DNA of 63,560 nucleotides from a virus: positions 1 through 63,560 of the IMG/VR virus record IMGVR_UViG_3300030382_003361. The stretch is one strand, 5' to 3'. Positions 29,889 through 39,654 of this stretch are shown one piece after another (the stretch's first letter is position 1; every line of letters begins with the position of its first letter). A program made the position numbers and the translations under genes. Under the pieces are notes generated by a model. That model saw only the letters and a list, made by a program, of their open reading frames with translations. It did no database searches and had not been told where the DNA came from.

Positions 29889-30940
29889 AAAGAATTGCAA
29901 TAGTGGGAGCTGGTAATGCTGGGTGTATAACCGCATTAGAATTATTAAATAATCCTGAGTTGCATGAAATTACTATATATCATAGCCCCGAAGAACATCC
30001 AATAGAAAAAGTGGGGCAAGGAACTCTCCCTGGTTTTACACGTATGTTATACAATAAACTGGGTGTCGACTGGTATAATAATCTAATTGATGCCACGGTT
30101 AAGACAGGTATATTATATGAAGGATGGGGTAAAAAACAAGATAAAATATTTCACCAGTTTTGCTCTAACAGTTGTACAGCGTCCCATTTTGTTCCTCAGA
30201 AATTATCCAACTTAGTATTAAAATCTGGCTTATTTAACATTGAAGAAAAGATTATAGATAATCCTGAGCAAGAGATAGATTGTGATATAATATTTGATTG
30301 TAGGGGTAGGCATAACAGAGATAAAAATAATTACGATACATTGATTAGTCCTATTAACTGTGTTCTTCTTGGTAAAAGATTAAGACTAAAATCAGATTAT
30401 GACTTAATCTACACAAGAGCCGTTGCCACACCTAATGGGTGGACCTTTATTATACCTAATAAGGATACGATATCGTACGGTTATTTACATAATAATAAGG
30501 TGACATCTAAACCTGAGGCTTCTCAAGACTTTATAGAAAGATTTAATATAACTTGTATTGATGATTATATAACGTTTGATAATTATGCGGCGAAAAATAT
30601 GTTTGTAGGCGATAGAACTATACTACAGGGAAACGCTTATGGATTTATAGAACCATTAGAAGCAACAGCTATTAACTTTTATCATCAATTATGTGTCGAA
30701 GCTAAGAATACTATTTTCAATGGTGTCGATTCGTATGAAACTAACAATGAAGTAAAAGCAGGTATCCAAAGGGTTGAAACGTTTTTATTATGGCATTATC
30801 AATTTGGATCTAAGTATGATACTTCTTTCTGGGAGTATGCTAAAAATTTACCGTTTAATCCTAAATTTAACGCAAAAAGTCTAAACGAGGTCTGGGAAAA
30901 AACACAGAGAGGGTCACGTTATGTCGAAGAAGTAATATAA
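29885..30940 (+). CDS. Flavin-dependent halogenase (tryptophan halogenase family)
   Basis: The 351-residue protein has the FAD-binding GAGNAG (8-13). A conserved lysine lies in DATVKTGILYEGW (Lys73, in the place of the catalytic Lys79 of PrnA/RebH). GWTFIIP (185-191) stands where halogenases have WxWxIP, and GNAYGFIEPLEATAI (249-263) is a family hallmark. It is shorter than bacterial enzymes of about 530 residues. A cyanophage halogenase, VirX1, shows that viral members can be active. Changes in the WxWxIP motif mean halogenation is not certain. Its position in the virion operon suggests it modifies a phage or host protein or a small molecule. Confidence 0.82.
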   Translation: MKRIAIVGAGNAGCITALELLNNPELHEITIYHSPEEHPIEKVGQGTLPGFTRMLYNKLGVDWYNNLIDATVKTGILYEGWGKKQDKIFHQFCSNSCTASHFVPQKLSNLVLKSGLFNIEEKIIDNPEQEIDCDIIFDCRGRHNRDKNNYDTLISPINCVLLGKRLRLKSDYDLIYTRAVATPNGWTFIIPNKDTISYGYLHNNKVTSKPEASQDFIERFNITCIDDYITFDNYAAKNMFVGDRTILQGNAYGFIEPLEATAINFYHQLCVEAKNTIFNGVDSYETNNEVKAGIQRVETFLLWHYQFGSKYDTSFWEYAKNLPFNPKFNAKSLNEVWEKTQRGSRYVEEVI

Positions 30941-30965
30941 TTAATAATTAAAATAAAATTAAATC

Positions 30966-31166
30966 ATGGGGGTACAAAAAAATATTGGCAGACTAAAAGC
31001 ACAAAATCAAGTGCTTCTGGAGAATCTTAAAAAATTAATTATACAAGAAAACGACACTCGAGAATTGGCTATTGGTACATTAGAGATTTTAAAACTATTG
31101 CCAGGGTATGAAGAAGCGATTAAACAATTAAAAGAAAGAGTAAAAGATGGACATAAAGGAGATTAA
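30966..31166 (+). CDS. Small coiled-coil protein upstream of terminase
   Basis: The 66-residue, wholly helical protein reads MGVQKNIGRLKAQNQVLLEN and then LEILKLLPGYEEAIKQL. It overlaps the next ORF by 20 bases. Its position and helical composition fit an accessory packaging protein. No family is recognised. Confidence 0.6.
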   Translation: MGVQKNIGRLKAQNQVLLENLKKLIIQENDTRELAIGTLEILKLLPGYEEAIKQLKERVKDGHKGD

Positions 31167-31425
31167 ATTAAGCATTATCGAGGCGGGGGAAAAGGCCGTT
31201 AAACAATTAGTAAAGGTAGCTAAAGAAGAGATCATTAAATATGATAAAGATGATGAATTAGCGGCGGATCGGCTTAAGAATGCGGCGGCTACTAAAAAAC
31301 TCGCTATATTTGATGCGTTTGAAATTTTAAAAAGAATAGAAGAAGAGAAGGCTCTTATAGAAGGAGTCTCTTTAGAAGATACTAATAAAACCCCTAAAGG
31401 ATTTGCAGAATCAAGATCAAAATAG
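31147..31425 (+). CDS. Candidate small terminase subunit
   Basis: This 92-residue helical, charged protein contains DELAADRLKNAAATKKLAIF (36-55), and its end overlaps the large terminase by 23 bases. Small terminase subunits usually lie exactly here and are short helical DNA-binding oligomers. No helix-turn-helix signature is clear. The call is by position only. Confidence 0.45.
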   Translation: MDIKEIKLSIIEAGEKAVKQLVKVAKEEIIKYDKDDELAADRLKNAAATKKLAIFDAFEILKRIEEEKALIEGVSLEDTNKTPKGFAESRSK

Positions 31426-33649
31426 ATTACATCGCGTACTAACAGGAATAGTTCCTAAGCATGTTATTTCGAATAAAAATCGTGCTAAAAGTTGGAAAGC
31501 TGGTTATGATAGTAAATACGATATAATTATTATCTCTAAAAACGGAACATTAGGAGAAGTATATGAGATTAATGGGTTAAAAATTGGACTCCCTAAGATG
31601 CCTAAAAAAGTATCTTCTACTTCTAAAACAAAAAGTGAGCAATATTGGGAGCCTCATGTTTTACCCAAACATCTTAAACGTATACAGACTATTTTTCAAT
31701 GGCACGACACACCTGCTCCTTTTAAGTCTTTATGGATAGATTATATAGAAGAAGAGTTTGATAAACGGGAAGAAGGACATTGGTTTATGAATAATGGGGA
31801 TCCGACTTATATTACAGGAACTCATTATATGTATTTACAATGGACAAAAATTGATGTAGGAAATCCGGATTTTAGAGAAGCGAATCGAATTTTTTATCTA
31901 TTTTGGGAAGCTTGTAAGGTAGATAAAAGATGTTTTGGCATCTGTTATTTAAAAATAAGGCGTTCGGGGTTTTCGTTTATGAGTTCGTGCGAAGGAGTAA
32001 ATTGTGGTACAATTACAAAAGATGCCCGTATAGGTATTTTATCGAAAACAGGTTGGGATGCGAAAAAAATGTTTACCGATAAAGTTGTTCCTATCTCTAA
32101 CAATTATCCTTTCTTTTTTAAACCTATTCAAGATGGTATGGATAAACCAAAAACTGAATTAGCATATAGAGTGCCAGCCTCTAAGATTACTAAAAAAAAT
32201 ATGTATGAAATTGAGAGTGAGGAATTAGAAGGGTTAGATACCACTATAGATTGGAAGAACACTTCGGATAACAGTTATGATGGAGAAAAATTATATTTAT
32301 TATTACACGATGAAAGTGGTAAATGGGAAAAACCGGAAAATATTTTAAATAATTGGAGGGTTACTAAAACCTGTTTAAGATTAGGAAGTAAAGTGGTAGG
32401 GAAATGTATGATGGGATCGACGTCTAACGCTTTAGACAAAGGGGGAAGAAATTTTAAATCTTTATATGATGACTCAGACTTATCTAAGAGAAATTCTAAC
32501 GGTCAAACAAAAAGCGGGTTGTATTCTTTATTTATACCTATGGAATGGAATTTTGAAGGATACATAGATAAGTACGGGATGCCTGTATTACACAATCCTC
32601 CTGCTCCTATTATGGGGATAGATGGAGAGGAGATTACAATGGGTGCAATTAATTATTGGGAAAATGAAGTAGCTTCATTAGCTTCGGATGCAGACGCTTT
32701 AAATGAATTTTATCGTCAATTTCCTCGAAGTGAATCTCATGCTTTTCGCGACGAAAGTAAACAGTCTTTATTTAATCTCACTAAAATTTATCAGCAAATT
32801 GATTATAATGATTCTTTAATCATAGACCACCATTTAACCCGAGGTTCTTTTCACTGGAAAGATGGGGTACAGGATACTAAAGTAATCTGGTCTCCTAATA
32901 AGAGAGGGCGGTTTTTAGTAGGATGGACACCGGCGCCGCATTTACAAAATCGGGTAGATGAGTATAGAGGACAGAAAAAACCAGGGAATGAACATTTAGG
33001 ATGTTTTGGTTGTGATTCCTATGATATTTCCGGTGTGGTGGTGGGGCGTGGATCAAACGGGTCTCTACATGGGTTAACCAAATTTAGTATGGATGACGCT
33101 CCTTCTAATCAGTTTTTTTTAGAATATATAGCGCGGCCTCAAACTGCAGAGATATTCTTTGAGGAAGTTTTAATGGCTTGTATTTTTTATGGAATGCCTA
33201 TTTTATGCGAGAACAACAAACCCCGTTTACTTTATCATTTTAAGAATAGAGGGTATAGAGGGTTTTGTATGAATCGGCCTGATAAACGTTATAATAAATT
33301 ATCTAAAACAGAGAAAGAACTGGGCGGTATCCCTAACAGTTCGGAAGATGTTAAACAATCCCATGCTTCAGCGATTGAATCTTATATTGAAAAATATATT
33401 GGGTTAGATTTTGAGGGGGCTTATAGAGACCCTGACGAGATGGGGACAATGTATTTTCGGCGTACTTTAGAGGACTGGGCTAAATTTGATATTAATCATA
33501 GGACTAAATATGATGCAACTATAAGTTCAGGGTTAGCCATTATGGCTATTCAAAAACACTTATATACACCGTCTAAAGAAAAATCAAAAATAAGTGTTAA
33601 CTTTGCACGATATAATAACAAGAGTAGTATTAGTGAACTAATTAGATGA
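31403..33649 (+). CDS. terL: Terminase large subunit
   Basis: This 748-residue packaging motor has an ATPase part with a degenerate P-loop region KIRRSGFSFMSS (184-195) and Walker B LYLLLHDE (297-304). The C-terminal RNase H-like nuclease has GCDSYDISG, CENNKPRLLYHF and KYDATISSGLA, giving the Asp/Glu/Asp metal ligands. The absence of a classic GK(S/T) is also seen in terminases of crAss-like and related phages. It pumps DNA into proheads and cuts concatemers. It overlaps the portal gene by four bases. Confidence 0.9.
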   Translation: MQNQDQNRLHRVLTGIVPKHVISNKNRAKSWKAGYDSKYDIIIISKNGTLGEVYEINGLKIGLPKMPKKVSSTSKTKSEQYWEPHVLPKHLKRIQTIFQWHDTPAPFKSLWIDYIEEEFDKREEGHWFMNNGDPTYITGTHYMYLQWTKIDVGNPDFREANRIFYLFWEACKVDKRCFGICYLKIRRSGFSFMSSCEGVNCGTITKDARIGILSKTGWDAKKMFTDKVVPISNNYPFFFKPIQDGMDKPKTELAYRVPASKITKKNMYEIESEELEGLDTTIDWKNTSDNSYDGEKLYLLLHDESGKWEKPENILNNWRVTKTCLRLGSKVVGKCMMGSTSNALDKGGRNFKSLYDDSDLSKRNSNGQTKSGLYSLFIPMEWNFEGYIDKYGMPVLHNPPAPIMGIDGEEITMGAINYWENEVASLASDADALNEFYRQFPRSESHAFRDESKQSLFNLTKIYQQIDYNDSLIIDHHLTRGSFHWKDGVQDTKVIWSPNKRGRFLVGWTPAPHLQNRVDEYRGQKKPGNEHLGCFGCDSYDISGVVVGRGSNGSLHGLTKFSMDDAPSNQFFLEYIARPQTAEIFFEEVLMACIFYGMPILCENNKPRLLYHFKNRGYRGFCMNRPDKRYNKLSKTEKELGGIPNSSEDVKQSHASAIESYIEKYIGLDFEGAYRDPDEMGTMYFRRTLEDWAKFDINHRTKYDATISSGLAIMAIQKHLYTPSKEKSKISVNFARYNNKSSISELIR

Positions 33650-36081
33650 AAGCAGTTGAAATCAACATAAAGTCTGCTGCCTTTCCGGATCAATTTGTCT
33701 CCGACAAAAAGAAAGCAACAGAGGAGTTTGGACTGCAAGTAGGCCAAGCTATTCAGTACGAATGGTTTCGTAGAGATGGAATGCAATGTAGGTTCTACAA
33801 CCAATGGGCAGAATTTCATCGTTTGCGCCTGTATGCGCGTGGCGAACAATCCGTTCGTAAGTATAAAAATGAATTAGCAATAGACGGTGATTTATCTTAC
33901 CTTAATTTAGATTGGACGCCAGTTCCAATTATTCCTAAATTCGTAGATATTGTAGTTAATGGGATGTCCGATAGATTATTCCATGTGAAAGCGACGGCTG
34001 TAGACGTTATGTCTGCAGAAAAACGCAGTCAGTTTCAAGAAATGGTAGAGGTAAATGTGGTGGCGAAAGATTTATTCCTTCAAATAGAAAACGATTTCAA
34101 TATGAAGGTGGGTCAGATTAATCCTAAAGAGCTACCCGAAAGTGATGCCGAAATGGAGTTATACATGCAGCTTAACTATAAACCCGGTATTGAGATTGCT
34201 AATGAAGTGGCGATTCAAAGTATGTTAGAAGAAAATCATTACGAACAGGTTCGTAAAAGATGTGACTTAGATATTACAACCCTGGGAATTGGAATATGTA
34301 AACATACTTTTCAGAAAGGAGACGGAATACGGGTAGAGTATGTTGATCCAGCCAATGTGGTATATAGCTACACAGAAGATCCTCATTTTAAAGATACGTT
34401 TTATTGGGGAGAGATTAAAACTGTCCCGATTACGGAAGTTTTAAAAATTAATCCCGATTTAACCGAAAAAGACTTAGAGGAAATTTCCAAATATAGTCAA
34501 GCATGGTATAACTACTATAACGTAGCGGCCATGTATGAAAACAGTATGTTCGCTCGGGACACTTGCACTCTTTTATATTTTAATTACAAAACAACAAATA
34601 GCTTTGTTTATAAAAAGAAAAAAATGGCGGAAGGAACATTTAAGGTGGTAGAAAAAGATGACGAGTTTAATCCGCCGCAAGAAATGATGGATGAAGGAGA
34701 GTTTGAGAGAGTAGAAAAAAGAATAGATGTGTGGTATGAAGGAGTAATGGTGATGGGGACAAATCTCCTTATTGAATGGAAAATGATGGAAAATATGGTT
34801 CGTCCTAATTCCGCTAATCAATTTGCTATGCCTAATTACATCGCTGTTGCACCCAGAATGTATAAAGGAAGATTAGAATCTTTAGTTAGACGCATGATTC
34901 CTTTTGCCGACTTAATTCAGGTTACTCACCTGAAGTTACAACAAGTAGTTTCCAAAGTTGTTCCTGATGGAGTGTTTATTGATGCCGACGGATTAAGTGA
35001 AGTTGATTTAGGGACAGGGAATGCTTATGACCCTTCCGATGCTTTACGTTTATATTTCCAAACTGGTAGTGTAGTAGGAAGGAGTTATACCCAAGATGGA
35101 GAGTTTAATAATGCTAAAGTTCCAATTACTCAACTTACGTCAAGTAGTGGAGCACAAAAAATGCAAATGCTAATTGGTAACTATAATCATTATTTAGATA
35201 TGATAAGAACTGTAACCGGTCTTAATCAAGCCCGAGATGCTTCGACACCTGATCCAGATTCGTTAGTAGGCATTCAAAAATTAGCGGCTTTAAACTCTAA
35301 TACGGCTACGCGTCATATTTTAAAATCCAGTTTGTATTTAACTAAAACTTTAGCGGAAGCTTTATCTTTACGGACAGCCGATATTTTAGAATACTCAGAT
35401 TTTAAAGATGAGTTCGCTATGCAGATAGGGAAATATAATTTAGGAATTTTAGAAGAGATTAAAAATTTATATTTATATGATTTTGGTATTTTTATTGAAG
35501 TATCTCCCGACGAGGAAGAGAAGGCTTTATTAGAACAGAACATACAAATGGCTTTACAGAAAGGGGGAATTGATTTAGAAGACGCTATTGATATTAGAAC
35601 TCTTAATAATTTAAAAATGGCTAATCAATTATTAAAAGTTAAAAGGAAACAAAAACAACAGGAACAGCAACAGCAAAAAGCTCAAGAGATGCAAATGCAG
35701 CAACAAAACAACATGCAGTCTCAGCAAGCGGCGGCCCAAGCCTCTATGCAAAAAATGCAAGCCGAAACTCAATCTAAAATGCAAATTGCTCAGGCCGAAA
35801 TAGGTTTCCAGATTGAAAAACAAAAAAATGAAGCCGCTTTAAAACAACAATTAATGCAAGTAGAGTTTCAATTTAATATGCAATTAAAAGGAATAGAACA
35901 GTCACAAATAGATAAACGTGAAAACGAAAGAGAGAAAGGAAAGTCGGATAGAATAGCAGAAGCTAATACGCAACAATCTAAAATGATTGAACAAAGAAAA
36001 AGAAATTTACCAGCTCAGAACTTTGAGTCTAATGAAGATAGTTTAGATGGGTTTGATTTAGCAGAATTTGACCCGCGATAA
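33646..36081 (+). CDS. Portal protein
   Basis: The 811-residue protein has the portal plan of crAss-like podoviruses. PVPIIPKFVDIVVNGMSDRL opens the wing region, VYSYTEDPHFKDTFYWGE lies in the middle, and a stem region contains YLDMIRTVTGLNQARDAS. A long Gln-rich coiled coil (KRKQKQQEQQQQKAQEMQMQ and onward) follows, then an acidic tail. It forms the dodecameric DNA channel at one capsid vertex. Its place between terminase and scaffold genes supports the call. Confidence 0.88.
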   Translation: MKAVEINIKSAAFPDQFVSDKKKATEEFGLQVGQAIQYEWFRRDGMQCRFYNQWAEFHRLRLYARGEQSVRKYKNELAIDGDLSYLNLDWTPVPIIPKFVDIVVNGMSDRLFHVKATAVDVMSAEKRSQFQEMVEVNVVAKDLFLQIENDFNMKVGQINPKELPESDAEMELYMQLNYKPGIEIANEVAIQSMLEENHYEQVRKRCDLDITTLGIGICKHTFQKGDGIRVEYVDPANVVYSYTEDPHFKDTFYWGEIKTVPITEVLKINPDLTEKDLEEISKYSQAWYNYYNVAAMYENSMFARDTCTLLYFNYKTTNSFVYKKKKMAEGTFKVVEKDDEFNPPQEMMDEGEFERVEKRIDVWYEGVMVMGTNLLIEWKMMENMVRPNSANQFAMPNYIAVAPRMYKGRLESLVRRMIPFADLIQVTHLKLQQVVSKVVPDGVFIDADGLSEVDLGTGNAYDPSDALRLYFQTGSVVGRSYTQDGEFNNAKVPITQLTSSSGAQKMQMLIGNYNHYLDMIRTVTGLNQARDASTPDPDSLVGIQKLAALNSNTATRHILKSSLYLTKTLAEALSLRTADILEYSDFKDEFAMQIGKYNLGILEEIKNLYLYDFGIFIEVSPDEEEKALLEQNIQMALQKGGIDLEDAIDIRTLNNLKMANQLLKVKRKQKQQEQQQQKAQEMQMQQQNNMQSQQAAAQASMQKMQAETQSKMQIAQAEIGFQIEKQKNEAALKQQLMQVEFQFNMQLKGIEQSQIDKRENEREKGKSDRIAEANTQQSKMIEQRKRNLPAQNFESNEDSLDGFDLAEFDPR

Positions 36082-36111
36082 GTAGCTTAAAAGGAGTGTA
36101 TAATAATTGTT

Positions 36112-36119
36112 TAACTTTG
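36112..36119 (+). promoter_or_regulatory. TAACTTTG promoter of the capsid genes
   Basis: TAACTTTG fits TAnnTTTG and lies 17 bases before the ATG at 36137. It supports that ATG rather than the one at 36107, which would fall upstream of the box. Confidence 0.68.
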
Positions 36120-36136
36120 CAAAAAAATTAAATCTA

Positions 36137-37312
36137 ATGGAAAATAAAATTACAGTAAAAGACTTAGGACAAGTCGAAGAAAAGTCCAAAGCGCAAGTAG
36201 AGGAAGAGTTGTTAAAAAAACATGAAGAAGAAGAAGTACAAGCGCAAACCAGTGAAGCTGGAGTGGAAAGAGTTAACTTGGAGCAGTCTAATAGAAGCCC
36301 TGAGAGTTCCTCTTCCTCACCGGAACAAGAAAGTGTACCGGAGGAAAGTAAAACACAAGAAAAAACTCCCTCCTCAGAGTTAAATGAGGAAAACGTTCTT
36401 TCGTATATTAAACAAAGATATGATAAAGATATATCGTCAGTAGAAGAATTATGGGCTCAACAAGAGTCTAATGAAGACCTCCCTGAAGATGTGTCGGCAT
36501 ATTTTAAATATAAAAAAGAAACGGGACGCGGTATTGAAGATTATGTGCGATTACAAAAAAATTACACAGAAATGGACGACGACGCGGTGTTAACTGATTA
36601 CTATACGGCTACCGAAGATGGGTTAGACGCTATAGATATTCAAGATGTCATGGAGGATAAATTTGGAGTGGATGAAGACTTAGATGATCCAAAAGATATT
36701 AAGAAGAGAAGGTTAGCGAAAAAAAGAGAACTTTCAAAGGCGAAGAAGTTTTTTGAAAAGCAAAAGGAACAATATAAAATTCCGCTTGAGTCAAGAGGGG
36801 ATGGGTTGTCCAAAGAACAAGAAGATGCTTTTAAGTCGTATAAAAGTTATGTTGAGGAGTCTAAAACTACCGAAGACGCGAGAAAAAAAAGGTATGATTG
36901 GTTTCTTACTAAAACCAATGAGGTTTTTAACGATGAGTTCAAAGGTTTTGAGTTCAATATCGGAGAAAAAAGTTTTACCTTTAAACCTGGTGACGCTAAG
37001 GAGTTAAAAAGTCGCCAGTCTGATGTCAATACATTTGTAAATAAATATATGGACCAAGAGACTGGAATGATGAAGGATGCACAAGGATATCACCGAGCAA
37101 TAGCTATGGCGATGAACCCTGAGAAATTTGCAAAATTCTTCTACGACCAAGGGGTGGCAACGACAGTAGATGATGTGGCGAGAAAATCGAAAAACATCAC
37201 TATGGATCGTCAAACTCCACAAACTTTTAGTAAAGACGGGTTGAAGATTAGATCAGTCGGAGATTCAAGTAGTGGAAGAGGACTCAAAATTAGAAGTATT
37301 AAAAAAAGTTAA
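36137..37312 (+). CDS. Capsid scaffolding protein
   Basis: I use the ATG at 36137 (391 residues, MENKITVKDLGQVEEKSKAQ) because a promoter box overlaps the 36107 start. The N-terminal 100 residues are acidic and Ser/Glu-rich. The rest is a charged helical protein with a basic segment KKRRLAKKRELSKAKKFF and a basic C-terminus. Composition and position between portal and capsid genes are those of an internal scaffold. There is no protease motif. Confidence 0.75.
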   Translation: MENKITVKDLGQVEEKSKAQVEEELLKKHEEEEVQAQTSEAGVERVNLEQSNRSPESSSSSPEQESVPEESKTQEKTPSSELNEENVLSYIKQRYDKDISSVEELWAQQESNEDLPEDVSAYFKYKKETGRGIEDYVRLQKNYTEMDDDAVLTDYYTATEDGLDAIDIQDVMEDKFGVDEDLDDPKDIKKRRLAKKRELSKAKKFFEKQKEQYKIPLESRGDGLSKEQEDAFKSYKSYVEESKTTEDARKKRYDWFLTKTNEVFNDEFKGFEFNIGEKSFTFKPGDAKELKSRQSDVNTFVNKYMDQETGMMKDAQGYHRAIAMAMNPEKFAKFFYDQGVATTVDDVARKSKNITMDRQTPQTFSKDGLKIRSVGDSSSGRGLKIRSIKKS

Positions 37313-37333
37313 TAATTAAAAAAATTAGAAATT

Positions 37334-38746
37334 ATGCCAGTAAATGCAACCCCCGGGTATGATTTGCAACCCAGTGCGGAGCGAGTAGCTTTAGCAACAA
37401 ACTATATAACTAACTTTGATTTCTTGAATCAGTATCTTCCAGATACTTATGAAAAGGAATTTGAGCGTTATGGCAATCGAACAGTCGCTTCATTCTTACG
37501 AATGGTAGGCGCAGAAATGCCTTCTAACTCAGACATGATTACGTGGGCTGAGCAAGGAAGGTTACACACTAAGTATACAAACTGTACATCAGCAGGAGCA
37601 GCAGCAGCCAATACTGCAACATGGACAGTGAATGATGTTTTAGTTCCAGGTACAGGTACTATAGCAATTAGAGTAGGACAAACTGTATTATTATCAGATA
37701 ACACAGCAGGTTCTAATTTATCTAATAAAGCTATTGTAACTGCAGTAACACCAGCAGCAGGCACTTTTACAGTTGCTTATTATGAAGCAGCAGGACAAGG
37801 CGTAGCTTTAGGTGTAGTAAGTAGTGTTATGATTTATGGTTCTGAATTTGCGAAAGGACAAGCAGGAATGACTGACTCCTTAGAATCAGACGATGTATTC
37901 TTTCAAAATTCTCCAATTATCATAAAAGATACTTATGAAGTAAGTGGTTCTGATATGGCTCAAATTGGTTGGGTAGAAATCTCAACTGAAGATGGCGGAT
38001 CAGGATATCTTTGGTATCTCAAATCAGAGCATGAAACAAGACTTCGTTTTGAAGATTATCTTGAAACTGCAATGATTGAAGCAGTTCCTGCAGAAGCAGC
38101 CTCAGGTGCAATAGCAGCTGTAGCTCCTGTTGGAAACAAAGGTTCTGAAGGTGTCTTTTATGTAGTAGGTAACAGAGGAAATGTTTATGGTGGTGGTAAC
38201 CCAACTACCTTAGCAGATTTTGATGCTGTTATTCAGAGACTTGACAAGCAAGGCTCTATTGAAGAAAATGTAATCTTTTGTGACAGACAATTCTCATTTG
38301 ATATTGACGATATGTTAGCTGCCCAAAACTCTTATGGAGCGGGTGGTACTTCGTATGGTCTTTTCGATAATGATGAGGATATGGCTCTCAACTTAGGTTT
38401 CACTGGATTCCGTAGAGGTTATGACTTTTACAAGTCTGACTGGAAATACCTTAACGATGCTACTATGAGAGGTGGTTTAGTAGGTGGGGCAATCAACGGA
38501 CTTTTAGTTCCTGCGGGCTCAACTACGGTTTATGACCAAATCTTAGGTAAAAACGCTAAGAGACCTTTCCTTCATGTAAGATATAGAGCTTCTGAAACTG
38601 AAGACAGACGTTATAAAACTTGGATCACTGGTTCTGCTGGTGGCGCAAGAACATCTTCTTTAGATGCAATGACAGTGAATTTCTTATCTGAAAGAGCATG
38701 TTGTACATTAGGTGCAAACAACTTCTTCTTATTCCAAGACGCATAA
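37334..38746 (+). CDS. Major capsid protein
   Basis: The 470-residue protein contains YEKEFERYGNRTVASFLRMV (39-58), GAEMPSNSDMITWAEQGRLH and later DEDMALNLGFTGFRRGYDFY. These are HK97-fold capsid signatures of crAss-like and related marine phages. Residues about 90-170 are an Ala/Thr/Gly-rich insertion (GQTVLLSDN...IVTAVTPAAGTFTVAY) resembling the beta-domain found in other virion proteins here. It forms the capsid shell. A strong terminator follows, which may set its high dose. Confidence 0.88.
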   Translation: MPVNATPGYDLQPSAERVALATNYITNFDFLNQYLPDTYEKEFERYGNRTVASFLRMVGAEMPSNSDMITWAEQGRLHTKYTNCTSAGAAAANTATWTVNDVLVPGTGTIAIRVGQTVLLSDNTAGSNLSNKAIVTAVTPAAGTFTVAYYEAAGQGVALGVVSSVMIYGSEFAKGQAGMTDSLESDDVFFQNSPIIIKDTYEVSGSDMAQIGWVEISTEDGGSGYLWYLKSEHETRLRFEDYLETAMIEAVPAEAASGAIAAVAPVGNKGSEGVFYVVGNRGNVYGGGNPTTLADFDAVIQRLDKQGSIEENVIFCDRQFSFDIDDMLAAQNSYGAGGTSYGLFDNDEDMALNLGFTGFRRGYDFYKSDWKYLNDATMRGGLVGGAINGLLVPAGSTTVYDQILGKNAKRPFLHVRYRASETEDRRYKTWITGSAGGARTSSLDAMTVNFLSERACCTLGANNFFLFQDA

Positions 38747-38760
38747 GAAGATTAATCATA

Positions 38761-38792
38761 AGGGGAGGACTAACCTCCTCCCCTTTTTTTTT
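38761..38792 (+). terminator. Rho-independent terminator after the capsid gene
   Basis: GGGGAGG and CCTCCCC form a GC-rich stem around a short loop, followed by nine T. It may keep capsid mRNA abundant and separate from connector mRNA. Confidence 0.88.
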
Positions 38793-38815
38793 AACTTAAA
38801 TTAAATTATACTAAA

Positions 38816-39607
38816 ATGGAAAATACACAAACAAAAAAAGTTGCGATTAAAAAAAAGAAAGCGTTAATCGCAAAAACTTACCGCTTAACAAGAAATGCAG
38901 CTCCTATCTGTTACATGCTTTCTTCCCACAATACTAAACGATCTCCTTTACAATATTTTGATGACCAAACGGGTGTAAACCGATCTCTTCGTTATGCAAG
39001 AAATCAAAAAAGCCCATTTGAAGATGAGCAAGATGGAAATGCTATTTTAGAGCCTATTATTTTTGAGGATGGGCTTCTGCATGTTCCTAAAACAAATCAG
39101 GTGCTACAAGAATTTTTATATTATCATCCGTCTAACGGAATGGTATTTGAAGAGGTTGACAAAAGCAAAGAAGCAGCAGAGGAATTAGAGATGGAAGATG
39201 TGGTTTTAGACGCTCAGGTAATTGCCAGAGATTTAACAGTAGACAAATTATCTACACTCTGCCGCGTGTTAATGGGAGCAGCAACCGATAAACTTACTAC
39301 GACTGAACTAAAAAGAGATATATTGGTTTTTGCTCGTACTAATCCTATAGATTTTTTAGATGCTTTAGATGACCCAATGTTAGAGGTTCAAGACAATGTA
39401 GTTCAGTTTTTTAGTAACAGTATATTGTCTCTTAGAAATAAACAAAGAGATGTTTATTTTAATCTTCCTAAAAACAAAAAGAAAATGTTGACTGTTCCTT
39501 TTGGGGAAGACCCTGCTGATATTGTGGCTTCTTATATGCAAACCGATGAAGGTATAGAAACTTATAAAGTGCTACTTAAGGCCTTAAAAAAAGATAAAAA
39601 AGATTAA
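38816..39607 (+). CDS. Unknown virion-associated protein
   Basis: This 263-residue protein has a basic N-terminus (KKVAIKKKKALIAKTYRLTR) and an acidic helical remainder. The helices contain LTVDKLSTLCRVLMGAATDK and FARTNPIDFLDALDDPMLEV. It lies between capsid and connector genes and probably belongs to the virion or its assembly. Similar proteins occur in related phages at this position, but I know no function. Confidence 0.65.
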   Translation: MENTQTKKVAIKKKKALIAKTYRLTRNAAPICYMLSSHNTKRSPLQYFDDQTGVNRSLRYARNQKSPFEDEQDGNAILEPIIFEDGLLHVPKTNQVLQEFLYYHPSNGMVFEEVDKSKEAAEELEMEDVVLDAQVIARDLTVDKLSTLCRVLMGAATDKLTTTELKRDILVFARTNPIDFLDALDDPMLEVQDNVVQFFSNSILSLRNKQRDVYFNLPKNKKKMLTVPFGEDPADIVASYMQTDEGIETYKVLLKALKKDKKD

Positions 39608-39608
39608 C

Positions 39609-39616
39609 TATCTTTG
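39609..39616 (+). promoter_or_regulatory. TATCTTTG promoter box
   Basis: TATCTTTG begins two bases after the preceding stop and 46 bases before the ATG at 39655. It drives the first two of three related small virion genes. Confidence 0.7.
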
Positions 39617-39654
39617 CGTAGTTATTTTTTATTAACCCATTAAAATTTTTTATT

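Noticed and set aside
36107-36136. N-terminal extension of the scaffold gene
   Set aside because: The TAACTTTG promoter box overlaps these codons, so they are probably not transcribed.
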